Below are positions 62,550 through 64,000 of a stretch of 64,000 bases of DNA, piece after piece. Under the pieces are notes generated by a model that saw only the letters and a list, made by a program, of their open reading frames with translations, ran no database searches and was not told the DNA's origin. Source of the DNA: Eukaryota sp. TZLM1-RC (Eukaryota; Metamonada: BaSk clade); the NCBI GenBank assembly GCA_040285825.1, contig JAUPSS010000004.1, positions 6,827,658 to 6,891,657 of the forward strand, read 5' to 3'. Made by a program: the position numbers and the translations under genes. Numbering within the stretch: position 1 is the first letter of the stretch; every line of letters begins with the position of its first letter.

Positions 62550-64000
62550 ATGCATCTTGTACAGAAACGGCATTGTACGACTCTTCCCTGTTCAGTGTTC
62601 TCCACTGCTAATCCCAATGAACTTCTTTTGTGCTATGAACCACTTTGCGATGTCTATTTTCTTGTGGTGGAAAAGAGTCTTTTTCGCCTTGAAGCATCCA
62701 CTCTTACCATTTCACAAGTACATACTTTTTCTTTGTCCAATGCAACTGCCATTTCATGTAATCACCCATTCGTTGCAGTGGCTCATGCTTTCCACAGTGT
62801 TTCCATCTTTCAAATACCAACGGCTTCTACATGCTCACTCTTTCTACAACTACCTCACTTCTCTTCATCATGCGTAAATTCTCTCTCTTTCAGTTCCGAC
62901 GGTTTGTTGCTTGTAGGTGGTAGCAACGGTAGTTTTAGCATTATGAATGTTGCTTTAAATTCTGAGTGTCATGTTCTCTCTACTTTTGTTATCCCCAATG
63001 CCCAACCTCAAGCTGTTTACTTACTTGATCATGATACAGTTTTCTTCGTTTCAGAGTCCTTTGATTTTTTCAAGTATTCAGTTTGCAATAAACATTTGGA
63101 GTCAATAATGAATTTTCAGTCAAAATTAATTGATTATTTCATTTATAATGACTTTTTCTATGGTTGTACTCGTGATTCTTTTTTTATTATCAAGATCAAA
63201 GGAAATTGTCCCAATCAAATTATTGAAAAATCTTTTATTAATTGCGAGTTTCACTGTCATTCATTAGTGTTTTGCTCGAATTCTTTTGTGTTTCTGTTAT
63301 CAACTGATGGTTATTTACATTTGGTTTCAGTCAGCCAAGACTTTGATTTGTCCTTTGAGGATCAATGTGATTTCAGTCTTTTGTCAATTATCAACCCCCA
63401 CCGTTGTCCTGATCAACTCAAGGTTGATCAATACCTATCATCGTTACCTTCAAAATGTGCAAATAATATCATTTTGTTATCAAGTAGCACTCTTTATTTT
63501 TTGAATTATAATTTCATAGGGCCTCGTTGTGAATATAACTTTGATAATTTATCTCTTTCTTGCCAAAATATTGATGGTCAATCTCAAAATTTCGACAACT
63601 TTATCAGTGATCTTTGCTGGAAAATAAGGGAGCCTTTGTCATCATTTCCTTCTAGGGTAGATTATGATGAGGTCCTATGTGATTGTTTGAGCACTATATT
63701 AAACTATTCTGATCAACTCAGCTTTATTCATCATTCTTGGTTACTCAATAGTATCATTACTTTGATTGGTAATTTGATTGGGGTAAATACACCCTTTGCA
63801 CATTCCTTGTTTGATTTAATAAGTTCTGTCTTTGAATCTTATCAATTTGAATGTGGTCACTTTACACGTCGTAATATCATACATTTTTTGACCTTGGTTG
63901 ACTTTTCCAAAATTAAACAGACTCAGTCAGGTTTTATAAAGCTTGTCGAATCTTTGCTGGTTTTACTCTCTGAATCACACACTAAAATCAGCCCTGCTGA
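62550..64000 (+). CDS. WD40-like beta-propeller protein, partial (runs off the window)
   Basis: From ATG 62550 the frame is open without a stop to the window end, at least 483 codons. The N-terminal part has beta-strand repeats of WD40 type: HPFVAVAHAFHSVSIFQIP, and CVNSLSFSSDGLLLVGGSNGSFSIMNV, where the S-DG-LLVGGS-NG-S pattern is typical of WD blades. The region after about residue 300 looks helical, with no recognised motif. A propeller followed by helices would suit a vesicle-coat, tethering or nucleoporin-like protein, but I cannot choose. The 3' end lies outside. Confidence 0.65.
   Translation, partial: MHLVQKRHCTTLPCSVFSTANPNELLLCYEPLCDVYFLVVEKSLFRLEASTLTISQVHTFSLSNATAISCNHPFVAVAHAFHSVSIFQIPTASTCSLFLQLPHFSSSCVNSLSFSSDGLLLVGGSNGSFSIMNVALNSECHVLSTFVIPNAQPQAVYLLDHDTVFFVSESFDFFKYSVCNKHLESIMNFQSKLIDYFIYNDFFYGCTRDSFFIIKIKGNCPNQIIEKSFINCEFHCHSLVFCSNSFVFLLSTDGYLHLVSVSQDFDLSFEDQCDFSLLSIINPHRCPDQLKVDQYLSSLPSKCANNIILLSSSTLYFLNYNFIGPRCEYNFDNLSLSCQNIDGQSQNFDNFISDLCWKIREPLSSFPSRVDYDEVLCDCLSTILNYSDQLSFIHHSWLLNSIITLIGNLIGVNTPFAHSLFDLISSVFESYQFECGHFTRRNIIHFLTLVDFSKIKQTQSGFIKLVESLLVLLSESHTKISPA

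Noticed and set aside
62870-62892. 20-base intron (GTAAAT...TTTCAG) in the WD40-like gene
   Set aside because: The other frame is open through this segment and gives a better WD40 sequence (CVNSLSFSSDGLLLVGG) from an ATG at 62550, so no splice is needed.
1-64000. CRISPR arrays, tRNA or rRNA genes
   Set aside because: No spaced direct-repeat array, cloverleaf or rRNA signature was seen; short repeats such as TACAG runs are not arrays.

Overview
This window is eukaryotic: an AT-rich genome of a unicellular protist using the standard stop codons. The host genes are an aminophospholipid flippase, exocyst Sec6, a Rab, ribosomal protein uL2, the spliceosomal protein Cwc15 and an XMAP215-type microtubule polymerase. 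They are almost intronless. The four introns I can place are only 29, 30, 31 and 36 bases long. Tiny introns, very short upstream spacers and a large multi-pass sensor-like membrane protein would fit a metamonad or parabasalid-like organism, but I hold that lineage call weakly.

Layout. 1-2579: LINE tail, then a decayed Fanzor (eukaryotic TnpB-like RNA-guided nuclease) copy. 2580-7130: P4-ATPase (+) and a membrane-anchored La-module protein (-). 7200-14900: retroelement graveyard with a LINE inserted into another copy of its own family, and a Ty3/gypsy relic nested in a LINE relic. 15808-18156: Sec6 (-), with a second Fanzor copy fused to its start codon. 18800-23460: hAT and gypsy relics. 23462-29722: a 1760-residue multi-pass membrane protein (+) and a Rab GTPase (-). 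29887-37040: two more Fanzor pseudogenes (-), a miniature LTR element and a long LINE (+). 39057-40658: coiled-coil gene. 43985-44720: gypsy relic. 45190-52301: uL2 and Cwc15 (-), then the TOG-domain protein (+), in which one TOG domain has been duplicated almost perfectly. 52990-62430: a fifth Fanzor copy split by a LINE, whose target-site duplication was in turn hit by a young, nearly intact Ty3/gypsy element with identical LTRs. 62550-64000: the start of a WD40-like gene running off the window.

The most interesting signal is the Fanzor set. There are five copies in at least three lineages. Four of the five lie directly upstream of, and in the same direction as, a host gene (P4-ATPase, Sec6, Rab, WD40-like). 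In two cases (P4-ATPase and Sec6) the same Fanzor 3' terminus is fused to the host start codon. This pattern, with the palindromes at the 3' end of the 30 kb copy, suggests insertion or retention at gene starts. All copies are broken by stops or frameshifts, and two have Asn in place of the third RuvC aspartate.
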